A program made the translations under genes and the position numbers. Below are positions 1 through 11,293 of a stretch of DNA of 64,000 nucleotides, piece by piece. The notes below the pieces were generated by a model, which saw only the letters and a program-made list of their open reading frames with translations, did not search any database and had not been told where the DNA came from. The stretch covers positions 1,385,001 to 1,449,000 of the forward strand of contig JAQPZY010001332.1 in assembly GCA_029931535.1 (NCBI GenBank), given 5' to 3'. Position 1 is the stretch's first letter, and each line of letters starts with the position of its first letter. The stretch comes from Margaritifera margaritifera. Taxonomy: Eukaryota > Mollusca > Bivalvia > Unionida > Margaritiferidae.

Positions 1-560
1 AAAAAACCCCACCCTCCTTATTATGTCATCTCGAAGGATATTTTTTAAACAAAAATCATACTGATCTGTAATAGCAAACCTATAACTCGGTAGAGATCGA
101 TTGCCTAGCTCATCTTAAAGTTACCTTTTACCATGCTGATTCGGACGTTTCCGCTTAATACAGCTTCATTAATGGCAGCCTCCGCTACATCGTCATGATA
201 TCAAACCAATGTTATTTTTTGTGAACTCACGCAGCAATAACGAAACAATGCCGGTTTTGCTTCCGGTTTCGTAGACTGACGGCTACAATATCACGTGACC
301 GGTTATTTACGTTCCGCGGCTTCTACGCCATAAATGACACATACTGTAGCCTCAGCTACAGGAAAATTTGCATTGTCTCCCTTTTGTATACCATCAAATT
401 ATTTGGTCAAAAGAAAACATTTTCATAATAACAGCGACCGTATATAAAACACATGCGTATTAGTCTCAGATAATAACAAGTAACGGGTTACTTTTGTTAC
501 AGGGTACTTTTTTGCAATATATATATGCTTCACCGTGCTTTGTCATGTTTGTTTCGTCTA
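1..560. other. No gene recognised
   Basis: No open frame or motif here can be tied to a known family on either strand. I looked for a Polinton terminal inverted repeat matching the right flank of the element near 13.85 kb and did not see one. Confidence 0.5.
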
Positions 561-563
561 TAT

Positions 564-1068
564 TTATTTTGCCTTGACAGAAGCGATCTCACTATATTTA
601 AGTGGAATAGGGTGGCACTTGGGGGCCAAAAAATGACCCTGGGGGACAACGGGAATTAACATTGTGGTCACAATTTTGGAATCATAACACTTGGGGGACT
701 CAACCAAATAACAGTATTTTATTGATGACCCATGATGACCCTCCGTTGTCTCTTTTTCCACTTGCTTGGGGCACTCTGAAGACCAATGTCCTTTTTCTTG
801 ACAATAATAACAAGTGTCTTTACTTTTTGTCCCTGGATCTGATTTCTCTTGTTTTGGAGGTTCCTTTTGTCTGACTTTGTAGACACTCCGCGGCCCACTG
901 TCCGTTCCAATGACAGACATAACAGCTATCTCGACGTTTATATCGACAGGAGTAGACTGGAATGTCTCCAATAGTCTTGTTGTAAGTGTTTTTTTTCCGA
1001 ATGACTCTCTGTACATTTCTGACAAGAAGTGTGAGCTGTTGTGGCTCTTCCATCTTCACAGATTGAAA
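564..1068 (-). pseudogene. Retroelement gag remnant with two zinc knuckles
   Basis: On the minus strand a frame contains CYYCQEKGHWSSECPK, an intact CCHC zinc knuckle (C-x2-C-x4-H-x4-C) of the kind found in the nucleocapsid part of LTR-retroelement Gag, near 760-816. About 35 residues upstream, in a different frame (about 887-930), is a second knuckle, CYVCHWNGQWAAEC, in which the expected His is Gln. The two lie in different frames, so at least one frameshift separates them. The knuckles are flanked by basic, Lys/Glu-rich sequence, as expected of Gag. No protease or reverse transcriptase follows. The remnant abuts the large palindrome at 1070-1255. Family (Gypsy, BEL or other) cannot be decided from this fragment. 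Confidence 0.6.
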
Positions 1069-1069
1069 C

Positions 1070-1255
<186 letters not shown>

Positions 1256-1256
1256 C

Positions 1257-1305
<49 letters not shown>

Positions 1306-1352
1306 GAGAGAGCGAGAGCGAGAGAGAGAGAGAGAGAGCGAGCGAGAGAGAG
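1256..1352. repeat. (TA)n(GA)n microsatellite
   Basis: A short TA run passes into imperfect GA repeats interrupted by GT and GC units, directly after the palindrome. Confidence 0.9.
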
Positions 1353-1969
1353 GTAACCCTAGTCAAATCAAACTTGAATCATCTACCCTCATGAAACGAT
1401 CACACCTTTCCGAAGAGAAACCAGAAGCCTAGCGGCGACGACGTTCTGTGTCGCCTCACACGTTGAGAGAAATGCTGGCAGAAGTTCATCCAAGCGATTT
1501 TAAAGCGGACATGATGGATCTTTACCAAACACCACCTACCTCCTCCTCTCCAAGACCGAGAGAGTCAAGATCGGCCAAGAAAGAAAGTCGTTTCGGTAAA
1601 GTCGTTCTGTAAATCCTGAAGATTATTTTCACATTTGAGCTACTCACAGAGTGACTTCCAGAATATTTAGAACGACCGCCTCACCTACATGGTCAAATTT
1701 AAAGAGTTCAAGTCACGTCAGTTTGAAATCTCTTGCTTAGATTGAGTTTATCACACATGCAGAATTACCGTCTTAGAAAATCTTGGACAAAATTAAAAAC
1801 GGTCGAACAATCAAATGATGAGTTGACATGACCGATTGAAAGCCACTGACACTCGTTTCACCTCCTGTATGCAGCGGATGACCCAAAGTTTTATCTGTGG
1901 ATCAGCTCCCTACTACCAATCGAAGTATTTTTCAGATTAAGAACGATCAAGATCAGAGGTGTTTAGCCC

Positions 1970-4500
1970 GTGTCATTGCGGTGGCTTGAATTTATGCAGA
2001 GAAAAATGATACAACGGAATGGAAACGATTATTATGGAAGTATTAGCAAATCTGACAGAGCCAAAGAACGGAGAGAAGCAGAAATCCTTTTGGAACACGC
2101 AGTGTTGTGTTCTGATATGTATAGACCTGAAGAAGTGCTCGCTCATCGTTATACCATTGAAAGTGTACTCACAAATCGTTCGTCGAGATCTCCTGTTTGG
2201 AGGACCTACTTTTCCAGACTGAAAGTACATTCACATTTTAGTCTTCAAATTCATTTCGCTGCTATTACTAGTATCACAGGATTTCTCGGATACGGTTACT
2301 ATTGAGACAAATGTGACCAAGTATTTACCAATCGGGAGCAACATATGTATTGTGAAGAGATATATCGTAGCTGTTTTGCGTCCATACCTTGTATTCTTCA
2401 AGGAAAAGAAAGGGTTGGATACTCTACGTGCAGACTAACATTCTTGAGTCCAGTATTTTATAAGCAACATCGCATGAAGCAATTCCAACAACAGAAAAGT
2501 GCTTGAGAATTACTGACCGTGTGTCACACCTGTTGACAGAATGTTTTTACCAACAACACAAAGTCATACCTTTGTCAGGGAAAGAGACAATGTCGTATTT
2601 GTGGCCAAGTTGTCTAGTTGGATCATCAATGTTATATTCAGAGATATGACAACGAACTCGAGAAATTATTGAATGACCAGAAGAAGATAAAGAAACAAGA
2701 CCATCGAGCCGACTTTTGTTTACTTTGAATGTTCTGAAGAGATTAGAATTCACATTCATAACTTTTGTTTGGCTCATCGCGCTTGCCACGACTGTATTCA
2801 GGAAACTGTATTTCATCACTGTCTGAATTGTAGAGTGATTCCAGGGGGACGTTAAAAGTAGTTCGTGGCTTACATACTCTTTCTGATTTTGCTGTTTGGG
2901 TTTGAGACCCCATCATTGACATCTGGAGCGAATAAGAGGTGAATCGTTACGGCCACTGTCATCAGTACACTACAATCATTGTTCACAATTTCTCGGTATA
3001 CAATGGACAGCTTCTTTTGAAACATTTTTCAGAACAAGGAATCTAATTTTCACAAGTCCCCATGAATGGAGCCAAAATCATTTGCATGAAAGCCGGAAAC
3101 ACGCAATTTAAAGATTTCATGAGTTGTTTGGCTATGCCTTTAACTAGAATGACTGAAACATTTGGAATGACAAAAAACGCCTAAAGGCTATTTACCGCAC
3201 ATATTCAATACCAAAGCAAATCAATATGTCATGCTCCCGCATTTGTCTAAAGCCCAAATTCTACGATTCCGATGGTATGCGAATAGAACAACGAGAACCT
3301 TTCCATGCTTGGCACCAAACCCACTCTTCAGACCTTTTTCAAATTCAAAAAGAAATGTAGAAATATTGTCTGACCGATGTGTACATTTTACGACGTTGTT
3401 GTGTAAAATTGTCGACAGTTATTTCTGGATCACGGAGGTATCGATCCCTTGAAGGAAGCTCCTACCATTGCCAAAGAAGTTCGTGCCCGAGAACAATTTA
3501 GCCATTAGACCACCTCAATCCTATCAATCTGTCAGCCGTCGATATTCAGCCAAAGATTTGATCTTTTTCCGTGGATCGTTGGGATTTAGAAAACCCATAG
3601 ATCGTGTTCAAATGTCACCGATGTTTGTTTCATGGATATCCCATCTTAAACTTACTAAGAACTGAAAAATCATTTGACAGGATTCCCTACAATCGACGTC
3701 TGAAAACAGATCCATAATTTCGACGCATGGTTGAAGACTACGATATGGACATTGAATCTTTGAATCCACGCGACAGCTTGTTTGGAGGACAAAATAATGA
3801 TATACACTTGTGGTACGAAGTTACCGAATCTTAAAGAGAAGAAACAAATTATAATTGATGTGTGTTCGTTGTTGGGTGTGTAAATCACCCTGAAATTTTG
3901 ACAGAATACATCTACGTAGAACACATTCGCCGGTACGAAGGTTTGATCAAATATAAAGTTCTTCCACCGACGAACTTGTACCATCCCGTGTTGCCTCATC
4001 ATTTTCATGGAAGACCGATGTTTCCTTTATGTCGTATGTGTCCTGAAACGTGTAATCAGTTCCAACCTTGTCGTCACGATGGCCAAGAACGTGCCTTGAC
4101 AGGAACGTGGGTGTGTGTCGAATTGGTTCATGCTCTCGATCGTGGATACCGATTGTTCATAGTGTATGAAATTTCATACTTCCCTATCACAGAACAATAC
4201 CAACAGGACGACTACATGAATCCAGAGATGTTTTCAGGTTATGGCCAAAAGCTTATAAAATTGAAACAAGAAGCTAGCGACTATCCTTTCTGGTGTCACA
4301 CTTTAGATAAATTCAAACAACGGTACCGATCCCTAGATCTGAGTTTTGCCAGTGGTGGACGCAAACATTACGGCCACCAGTACCGAGACAAGAAAAAACA
4401 ATTTCCTATAACATGTAAAGTGAAAAGACTAACCTACAACTATCGTTCGAGTCAAGTGGTGAAATTTGACGCGCTAAAAGAAGCCTTCAAGTCAGATTAA
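1970..4500 (+). pseudogene. Protein-primed DNA polymerase B, truncated
   Basis: Fragments of a Polinton-type DNA polymerase B are spread over at least three frames. A Cys-rich zinc-binding stretch (KRQCRICGQVV, about 2.59 kb) is followed by exonuclease-domain pieces (YNGQLLLKHFSEQGI about 3.0 kb; GGIDPLKEAPTIAKE about 3.44 kb). The motif-A region reads IIIDVCSLLG (about 3.86 kb): the Asp and Ser-Leu are kept but the usual Tyr-Pro is lost, and a stop follows. The longest open stretch, 3862-4500 (212 codons), contains NHPEILTEYIYVEHIRRYEG, KVLPPTNLYHPVLP and a Cys/His cluster (LCRMCPETC), then YRLFIVYEISYF. It ends in a stop at 4498-4500. Polymerase motifs B (K-x3-N-S-x-Y/W-G) and C (D-T-D) were not found downstream, so the palm and thumb are missing as well as interrupted. 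In life it would replicate the element from a terminal protein primer. Confidence 0.8.
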
Positions 4501-4939
4501 TATCAAGACTTTCGTGCCAAAACGTCAAACTTCACAAGATTGTACAGTTGTTAGATCATTATATCGCCAGTAAACCACTGATAAAGGTGTATAAGATCGT
4601 CAACGACAAACGCGTGCGACTTCCTAAACACAACACGGTACCGTACCGGTACCATCCTCCAATATTAAATAGAGAGAGTTCAGTAGAAATAGCATTGTGA
4701 CCAGAGATTTCCAGCGAGAAAGATGAAATAAACACAGAAACAGTTGAATGGACCTACTGACTTCAGGTTCACTCGTTAAAGTCGAGTGCTTGAGACAAGA
4801 CTCATGTTGTACCCTGCGAAATTAGTGATGCAACATGATCTTGCTGCTCCACGGTCGAAAGGTCGTTCATGTACCCACGCACTCACAAACCACTCTGGAT
4901 ATCACTAGCTCATCGAGATTTACAAATCAAATAACAATA
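4501..4939 (+). other. Polymerase-to-BIR gap, short open pieces
   Basis: A run near 4540-4680 is open in one frame and Lys/Arg-rich (for example KVYKIVNDKRVRLPKHN), then stops accumulate. I cannot assign it. It could be the degraded end of the polymerase or an unrelated small ORF. Confidence 0.3.
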
Positions 4940-4954
4940 TACGTTTCTCTTGGC

Positions 4955-5230
4955 TTTGGCTGTCTACTGTGATTTTTCCAGTGGATTCCAGACTATCAAA
5001 GTGAATGGCCTAACTATCTGGAAGAACCCATCCCCAAAACTTTAATGAGGGCAGGATGTGTCTACTTGGGACAAAGAGACCAATTACAGTGTGTACGTTG
5101 TGATGTGAAACTTCACGAATGGGAATATAAAGATACATCTTACCCTGAACATGCTCTGTGCTGTCACTACCTCCACTTTGTCGGTCCAGATCATTATCCT
5201 AATGGATACTTTAGAAGAGAGGATTCATAG
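4955..5230 (+). pseudogene. BIR (inhibitor-of-apoptosis) domain fragment
   Basis: One frame reads through a BIR-type zinc domain. WIPDYQSEWPNY gives the first helix and the W-P pair. PKTLMRAGCVYLGQRD gives the 'L..AG..Y.G..D' strand-turn. Then CVRC, 16 residues later the His of EH, then a Cys/His-rich end (HALCCHYLHF). The C-x2-C-x16-H spacing is exactly that of BIR domains. The fourth ligand, usually Cys seven residues after the His, is Leu here, with Cys at +3 and +4. A stop follows at 5228-5230. No RING or second BIR was found. BIR proteins bind and restrain caspases, and large DNA viruses and some mobile elements carry them. Its place between polymerase and ATPase suggests it was cargo of the Polinton, but later insertion of a host IAP fragment is possible. 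The frame could be entered upstream of 4955, and the first ATG is at 5045 inside the domain, so an intact start is not visible. Confidence 0.8.
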
Positions 5231-5376
5231 TTTACCTCCTGGGCTGCGAGAACCCACTTACAGAGATTTTGTACAGATTCAAGTGAAACGCAAACAATCA
5301 TTTCGCTTTTTACTATGGGACATAGTTATAAACGAAAGGCATCTTAACGGTATAAAAAGACAGATTGGAAAAGACT

Positions 5377-5378
<2 letters not shown>

Positions 5379-5464
<86 letters not shown>
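5379..5464. repeat. (GA)43 microsatellite
   Basis: Uninterrupted GA dinucleotides separate the BIR fragment's downstream ORF from the next decayed ORFs. Confidence 0.95.
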
Positions 5465-5468
<4 letters not shown>

Positions 5469-5940
5469 TTCTGCAAACATGTTATGACAATTGCCATGCC
5501 ACGACTTCTGTCATCAGTGTTACATCGAAATCAGTGGGAGGAAGTCAACGACACCATTCAAGACTTAGTGGATTACAAAGTACTTTTTAAAGAACTCATT
5601 CCACAAGACGATACAATTCCTTTGAATTTGACGTGTCGTGTGTGTGTATTCTCTGTGGCAAATTTATCACTACAGCATGCAAAGACATAACAGCCTAAAC
5701 TTTGTGCACAAAAAATTACTTGCGTTAAAACTGCTGCAATTAGCGATCAATATGACTTTTCTATCCTTGTCTGAAGAAGAAAATTGTTACACTTTATCTA
5801 CTTTTCATAATCACCAAGAAGTGTGTGTGGTAAGTTGGATACACCAACAGATTTACGACTGGAAGGATGTACTTGGCTGGAAAAGTCGTGGATTCGACGC
5901 TTGGTAACAAGAGGTGGCTGACTGCAAAGATATGTGTGAC
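5465..5940 (+). pseudogene. Unrecognised ORF pieces between BIR and ATPase
   Basis: Two overlapping open frames (5484-5690, 68 codons; 5638-5907, 89 codons) read as ordinary protein-like sequence. The second contains VCVVSWIHQQIYDWKDVLGW near its end. They are probably parts of one frameshifted gene, because the first frame closes where the second is open. I do not recognise the family. A Cys cluster (CVCILCGK, third frame, about 5640) could be a degraded zinc site. Confidence 0.35.
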
Positions 5941-6045
5941 TGATGAAATAAACAAATCATGAACTTTTTAAAACTGTCAATATTCTTGTTGTACCATAAA
6001 AATGTTTTACGTTCATGGTGAATTTTCCAAATCTACTCTAGAGTT

Positions 6046-6775
6046 GTGGCTGCATTCCCCGTTCTCAACGTGATTGACGAAAGGTCAGCTCATCAAAGTT
6101 GGGAGGCACGGTATCTTCTACATCGCTTTAACATGTTACTTGCTATACCAAGTGGTTCGGGCGAAACCGAATTTGTCAAATGTGTGATCAAACACATATT
6201 ATGTTCGATCGTCCTCCTGATCGTATCGTGTGGTGTTACAAAGAGTGGCACCAGGCTTACTCGTTGCTCAAAGAGAGTCAAGGAAAATCCATTTCGTTTG
6301 TGGAAGAGATTCCCCGCGGAGACGATGGGATCGTGTCTGACTCTAGCCAAACGCATTTTGTCATCTTCGATGACATGTTAGCAGAAGATCTAGAATAAAT
6401 TAAACTTTGGTTTGCAGGAAAAGGATATCATAGTAATGCCAGTATTATTTAGAGTATTCAACATTTATTTCAACGAAGTAAAGCGCATCGCGCCATCAGT
6501 CTCAATGCTCATTATGTGGTGTTGTTTAAATGCCCGAAAGATAAATCCCAAGTTCAAGTGTTGGCTAAACAATTTGGAACTCCCTGGCTGAATTATGCTT
6601 ATAACTATACAACACCATTGCGACACGCATATTCACTGATCGATTGAAAACCTACCACTCCTGATTATTTGAGATTTCGTTCGATTTGTTTCACGATGGG
6701 TGTCAAGAAGGTGGTCCAGTCGTTTACACGTCGACTTCCTCGTGTTCGTCTGTCTATAAAAAAGACTAAATAAAA
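6046..6775 (+). pseudogene. Polinton packaging ATPase (A32/FtsK-HerA type)
   Basis: The Walker A region is visible as LLAIPSGSGETEFVK (about 6.15 kb): the P-loop is complete except that the catalytic Lys is Glu. After a frameshift, the next piece (6180-6398) reads PPDRIVWCYKEWHQAYSLL and then HFVIFDDMLAED, a good Walker B with paired acidic residues, ending at a stop. Further on (about 6.44-6.77 kb), in pieces, are ISLNAHYVVLFKCP and QFGTPWLNYAYNY, then a Leu-Ile-Asp run with an in-frame stop and a basic end. Order and spacing match the genome-packaging ATPase that Polintons share with large DNA viruses. The K-to-E change, two frameshifts and stops make it non-functional. Confidence 0.8.
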
Positions 6776-6820
6776 CCCTATAAAAAACTAAATTCTTTTC
6801 TTTTTGACAGTATTTAACAT

Positions 6821-7570
6821 GACTTCCTTGCTATATCATCCTCCTACGAAATTGATTCATGCACTATATGCCATCATTCGCGAAAAACATGTACAAGTGT
6901 GTTCGCATTTGTTAGAAGATAATCTCAGAGAAGCGTTATGATGGTTTACTTTAACAGGACGTCAATTGTTACAAGGTATTATTCATATTTCTAATCAAAT
7001 ACAAGTTTTTGTTTTGCAAAACATAAAGTAGCTTTGACACAACTGGATGATCCAAGTATAGATACTCAATCCAAGAAACTAATCATCTTGGAACCAGATG
7101 GAAGTGGATCTCTAGGAGGTTAATTATTTGTTCGCTTCTACAATGGGATCCTAATACCCAAGCTACAAAAGGAAAATATACTCATAAACTCAAATTAAAA
7201 AGACAGACTAAAAGAAGAGAATGGCAGTAAGTTCACACTCTACATTATCTCCCAGGAAGAAAACCAAAAAGAAAACAACTTTTTGAAGAAAAAGAGGTGC
7301 TGCAGCTAGTACGCGCACGTACTCACAAACACCTCGATCTGTGACCATGTCTTCTTCCTCGTCTTCCACTCATTCTTCTTTATTGATGATGCCATTCGAA
7401 CCGGATTTAAGTGTTTCCCAATTTGATGAAAAAATGGACACACGTCTCTAAAGGGCCTTCGACTTCTTCTCTGTCGTCATCGTCGTCATCTGGTGCTCTA
7501 GTTGCTGCAGCTGAAAACGAGAAGGAGACGAGATCCAGTACAAAAGAAGAAGTATTGGATTAGATTCATT
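6821..7570 (+). pseudogene. Unrecognised decayed ORFs, Ser/Lys-rich
   Basis: An ATG at 6821 opens a frame starting MTSLLYHPPTKLIHALYA that runs about 40 codons to a stop. A later piece (about 7.05-7.13 kb) reads KKLIILEPDGSGSLGG. From 7.2 to 7.55 kb the frame is very basic (KKTKKKTTF) and then Ser-rich, interrupted by several stops. The position between ATPase and integrase is where Polintons carry small virion or core-protein genes, but I cannot assign these by sequence. Confidence 0.35.
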
Positions 7571-7639
7571 TCAGTTTCTCTGAACAAAGATGTCTTCCTC
7601 TCAAAAATTAACTCCTTCGTCTACGTCTAAAGATGTCTT

Positions 7640-7996
7640 CCAAGAAAGGAAATAGGCTATCCCTTCTCATGTAGCCAAACATTGGTATGTTTTGTCAGTT
7701 ACCTACCAAAATCCAAAGCTCTGATGCAAAAACAAATAATTCAAAAAGATTCTAAAGAAATCATCGATACGGTCTGCGAATGTTGTTTGAATGTCTTAAA
7801 AGGTTCCTTGGACCAAGATACAGAAACAGCGATTAGGACGACATCGTCACCTTCTTTGCCAGATGGTGAAAAAGAAAATTCCATTCAGTCAAAAGAAGAA
7901 AGTGCTCGTACAGCGAGGAGGATTTTTCCGATGCTGATAAGTCTGTTGTTAAAAGTTGCTGCTCCATGGTTAGGAACGATTGTTGACCCTCTTTGA
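7640..7996 (+). pseudogene. Conserved small Polinton ORF (CECC motif)
   Basis: A 104-codon frame (7682-7996) contains SKEIIDTVCECCLNVLKGSL, a Cys-rich motif that I associate with a small ORF found repeatedly in Polintons and related adintovirus-like elements. A second, overlapping frame contains KKKVLVQRGGFF at about 7.9 kb, the Gly-rich segment expected near the end of the same protein, so one frameshift divides the gene. The 3' end (MLISLLLKVAAPWLGTIV) is hydrophobic. Role unknown; it is presumed structural. The assignment rests on motif memory and needs a profile search. Confidence 0.5.
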
Positions 7997-8019
7997 GGAG
8001 GAGTGTTGAGCTGAACATA

Positions 8020-8640
8020 AAAACGACATACATTTATGGAAGGACATAGCACTTGTGCACCTGGATCTTATGGAATGACGAAAATTAAGTTGAGTTCCTT
8101 ACAAACAATGAATAGAACAGCGGATACATCACTTACTTCCTAATCCTAATATAACTGAGATGTCACGATTACAACAAGAATTACATTAGTCGATGGATCA
8201 AACAGGTTTGTCAAAAACGTAAAAATCGCAACGATACGGTAAATTATTGCAACATCTTCAACTGTTTCACCACAAAGCTTCAGACAAGACGGCTAAACCT
8301 ACTCTGGGAGATTTCAAGAATATCATAAAAATGGAAAGAAAACAAATGGAACAGCAGCTCCAAAGATGATGACAGTGACAGCGACGACGATGCAAGAGAA
8401 AGAGAAAGGAGAACACTTTGAAGAGTTTCAAAACTCACCTGCTAAAATGCCCAAGTTGACACCTACATCAAGAATTGATCGGATTCAAAGTTAATGTCAA
8501 CGCCCTAGCCAGCAGAAGAGAAAAAGAAGGAAGTGAAGAAAAATGAAAAACTAAACCGATCATCCCTCTTCAGGCACCTATACTCCTGTTGCTCGTCATA
8601 TACGTAAAACACTGAAATCCAAAACATACCACATGAAGAA
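8020..8640 (+). pseudogene. Decayed small structural or accessory ORFs
   Basis: Short open pieces read LWKDIALVHLDLME at about 8.04 kb and PNPNITEMSRLQQELH with KLLQHLQLF at 8.14-8.26 kb, each cut by stops. The layout resembles the helical small ORF that usually lies just before the integrase in these elements. From 8.3 to 8.64 kb only Lys/Glu-rich fragments are seen. Confidence 0.35.
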
Positions 8641-8659
8641 GAACATCGAAAGTTGGATA

Positions 8660-9665
8660 AGTGATTGAGCCGAAACGACATGGACACACTTTTGGACAGC
8701 ATTTACGACAATCCTACTCATGTAGCTGGCTAAGAATGAATTCACAAATGGTATCTCTCAGCCAAAACCAAACTTAAACAATATACGTCTAGAAATGCAC
8801 GACAATAGTTACAAGAATGGTTGGCATACAACTTACACAAACCCATTCAACGAAAAGTTTCAAGATGCCAAACTAAAGTAGCAGGAATCAATCACCAATG
8901 ACTAGTCAATTTACCAGATGTCTCTTATAAAGCTTCGTACAATCGAGGTTCCAAATAATTGTTTTGTCTCAATCGACTTTTTGATTTCTAAAACAAGTTC
9001 AGTGTTAGTGCCAACCTTAACAATCGTGTTAAAACAAAGAGGTCTAGAGCCTATGTGATCGTAAACGGTCAAAGGTTCCCAATTTTTTAACGATGCTTTT
9101 CAAAAAGAATTGAAAAAAAAACTTTTTCAAAGAATCTTGAAAGAACGTATGAGAAAATATTTTACACAGCAACAACCTGTCAAATACATAGAGGTGTTAC
9201 CACGTCTGGTCAAAGCTTTCAATCAATCGTACCATCGTAGCAACTAATGTGCTCCAGTAGAAGTGACACCTCAAAACGATCCATTGTTTGGACCATTGGA
9301 GACCCGAACAAAAGAAAGAATGTTAAACACCGGAGATTGGGTTCGCATTGGATAAAAAAAAAATAAAAAAATTGACAAAGGCTATTTACCGAACTGGACG
9401 ATAGATTTCTTTTCATGCCACAGGGCAAGTGTGTGGATGTGACCCACCTGTCTATAAATTGGAAGTTATGAACGGAGAAGTGTTAAAAGGAATATTTTAT
9501 TTGTTCGAGTTACAACGAGTGACCAAGCAAGACGACGACGAGTACGATATCGAGAGAAAGAACACGTAAAATGGCAGAACATCAAAGTCCATTGGAAAGG
9601 ATATCCGCCAAATTCTGATTCTTGGATTGTAGCTTCACAAGTCATCGACTATAACAAGAAGTAGA
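8660..9665 (+). pseudogene. Polinton integrase (rve core plus chromodomain)
   Basis: The pieces follow integrase order. MDTLLDSIYDNPTHVAG and EWLAYNLHKPIQRKVS give the N-terminal zinc-domain and linker region. INHQ-stop-LVNLPDVS marks the first catalytic block, where the Trp codon is a stop and the following acidic residue is Asn. GLEPM and the RMRKYF region carry the core. AFNQSYHRSN and the GDWVRIG segment begin the C-terminal domain. At 9.56-9.63 kb VKWQNIKVHWKGYPPNSDSW is a chromodomain end. Polinton integrases insert the element with a 6-bp target duplication. At least five in-frame stops and several frameshifts are present, and an A-rich run at 9.35-9.37 kb contributes one. Confidence 0.8.
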
Positions 9666-10069
9666 AGCCACACAAATGCCGTTAAACACTGCATTGCTTC
9701 TCCGAGTTTTTATATCCAAGATATGCAAAAACAATAACCACAGTGGGTGTGGTGTGGAAAACCTGTTTCTAAAAATCAATTCGTCTTTTTCTGTCATATC
9801 TTTGTGATGAATTTTGTTATTAGAGCAGCGATTGGAATTTTGAGTTTTTGAACAGGCAGATAAACATCTGTGGACTATATTACTCAGCATTTGTATTGGC
9901 TATCTTTTTCCCAATCCTTCGTTGAAATATATCGACAGTAGTAACAACAACAGTAGCCTCACCAAAGCCAGTCACAACTCTTCCGGTCACAGCAATCTTT
10001 TAGAACCCTTGCAAAATAATTCTCCTTTGACATTGAGTGACTCCTCGGAGACAATATCCATCGAACTAT
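9666..10069 (+). other. Gap between integrase and capsid gene
   Basis: Short frames only. A Thr/Pro/Val-rich stretch (TTTVASPKPVTTLPVTA, about 9.95 kb) could be a degraded linker or spike-like segment, but nothing is assignable. Confidence 0.4.
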
Positions 10070-10960
10070 GAATAACCAATTTTATTTAACAAAACCTAAT
10101 GACATTTCTACGAATGCGTTTTCCAACAACAAATTATGCTGTTTCACGACCAAATTACCTCAGTCCACCCAATAAGACCAATAAACTCATCGGGAAGTGA
10201 CTCAGATTTGAAATATTGTCGAGGATCCAACCACTTTAATTGCAAAAATACTCAACGAAAAAGTCCAAGAACACTTGGACAAAAATGGTCCTGGCTTTTA
10301 CTAAACCAAACAACCAGCGCCAGCTAATCCCCGATCTAATATCTACACCCTGAGATTTCAGTCAGGGTCTTATTTTAGTGTTCGACATTTTGTCGAAACG
10401 ATTTCAGCTCTCTTCAACGATCAGTTTAGGTAAGCACTGGATAAATCTTACATAAGTGTACTAATTTAGTACCATCCACCTTCTCGTGATCTTAAATTGG
10501 ATTTTTCTGACGGCAAAACGCTGTCCATTCCCTAACCTCCCTGTTTGTTTGCTATTCTGGGTAAGATCACAGCCTTTGTTCATACCAATGACATAAACAT
10601 CCAACGATTCTTCGAGTATTTTCGATTCCCTATCGAATTGGACGAAGGACTGTATTTGATATTTGTGTACTCTGATATTGTCGAGTACAACGTAACTAGA
10701 AATACAGGTGCTCCGTTGCTGAGAGTCATTTCTTTCAAAAATGGATTCTGCCATAGCTTCTTACGATGAAGTAGGAAACACGTATCACCTTCCGAAAATT
10801 GTACATCCTCATTATCTTTCTGTCACTGTTTTGACAGTGTGAATATTAGTAGAAAAGGCAATCTTGGCTAAAATATTCTTTTCTCTGAAAGGAAAAGTCA
10901 CCGTGAAACTACATTTCCAAAAGCGATTCTCCAGTGAATTATAACTAATGTATTATGTGT
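10070..10960 (+). pseudogene. Minor capsid (penton-like) protein
   Basis: Pieces in order: FYLTKPNDISTNAFSNNKL and FTTKLPQS at 10.08-10.16 kb (start of the jelly-roll protein), TLRFQSGSYFSVRHFVETI at 10.35-10.42 kb, then the open frame 10545-10769 with the landmark FVYSDIVEYNVTRNTGAPLL, and finally KGKVTVKLHFQKRF at about 10.89 kb. This set and spacing is characteristic of the Polinton minor capsid protein, which forms the vertices of the predicted virion. At least three frameshifts and several stops occur. It precedes the major capsid gene, as usual in these elements. Confidence 0.75.
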
Positions 10961-11265
10961 ATCGAGAAGTATATCATTAATGAGGACATGGCTTGCGAGA
11001 TATGTTAAAATCGGCTTTTTGTAGGGTAGCATCCATTTTGAAACTTAAGGCCACTTGAGAAATTTATGCTTTACAAGATGCAGCCTTGACGCAATGAAAA
11101 TAATTTATCCAAAATGTACTCATTGATCAACAAAGTGCAAAACAAACCTTAATGAAGGCAGGAGAAATATATTCATTCAGACAGGAATAAGGAGAAGTTA
11201 AAAACCCTTCAAACTTCATAGACATGACCAGAAAAAGAATAAGAAAGGACGAACTGTTAGAGATT
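10961..11265 (+). pseudogene. Small membrane-lytic/core-like Polinton ORF
   Basis: One frame reads GHGLRDMLKSAFCRVASILK and, after stops, IDQQSAKQTLMKAGEIYSF. A Gly-rich start followed by an amphipathic Ala/Lys helix is the pattern of the small protein encoded between the minor and major capsid genes in Polintons, often compared with adenovirus core or pVI-like proteins. The end is basic (KKNKKGRTV). Four in-frame stops. Assigned by pattern and position only. Confidence 0.45.
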
Positions 11266-11293
11266 TTGAAATTTCTGAATATTAAAAATGATG

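Noticed and set aside
5625..5700. Cys cluster CVCILCGK as a RING finger belonging to the BIR protein
   Set aside because: The remaining RING ligands and their spacing are absent, and the frame is short.
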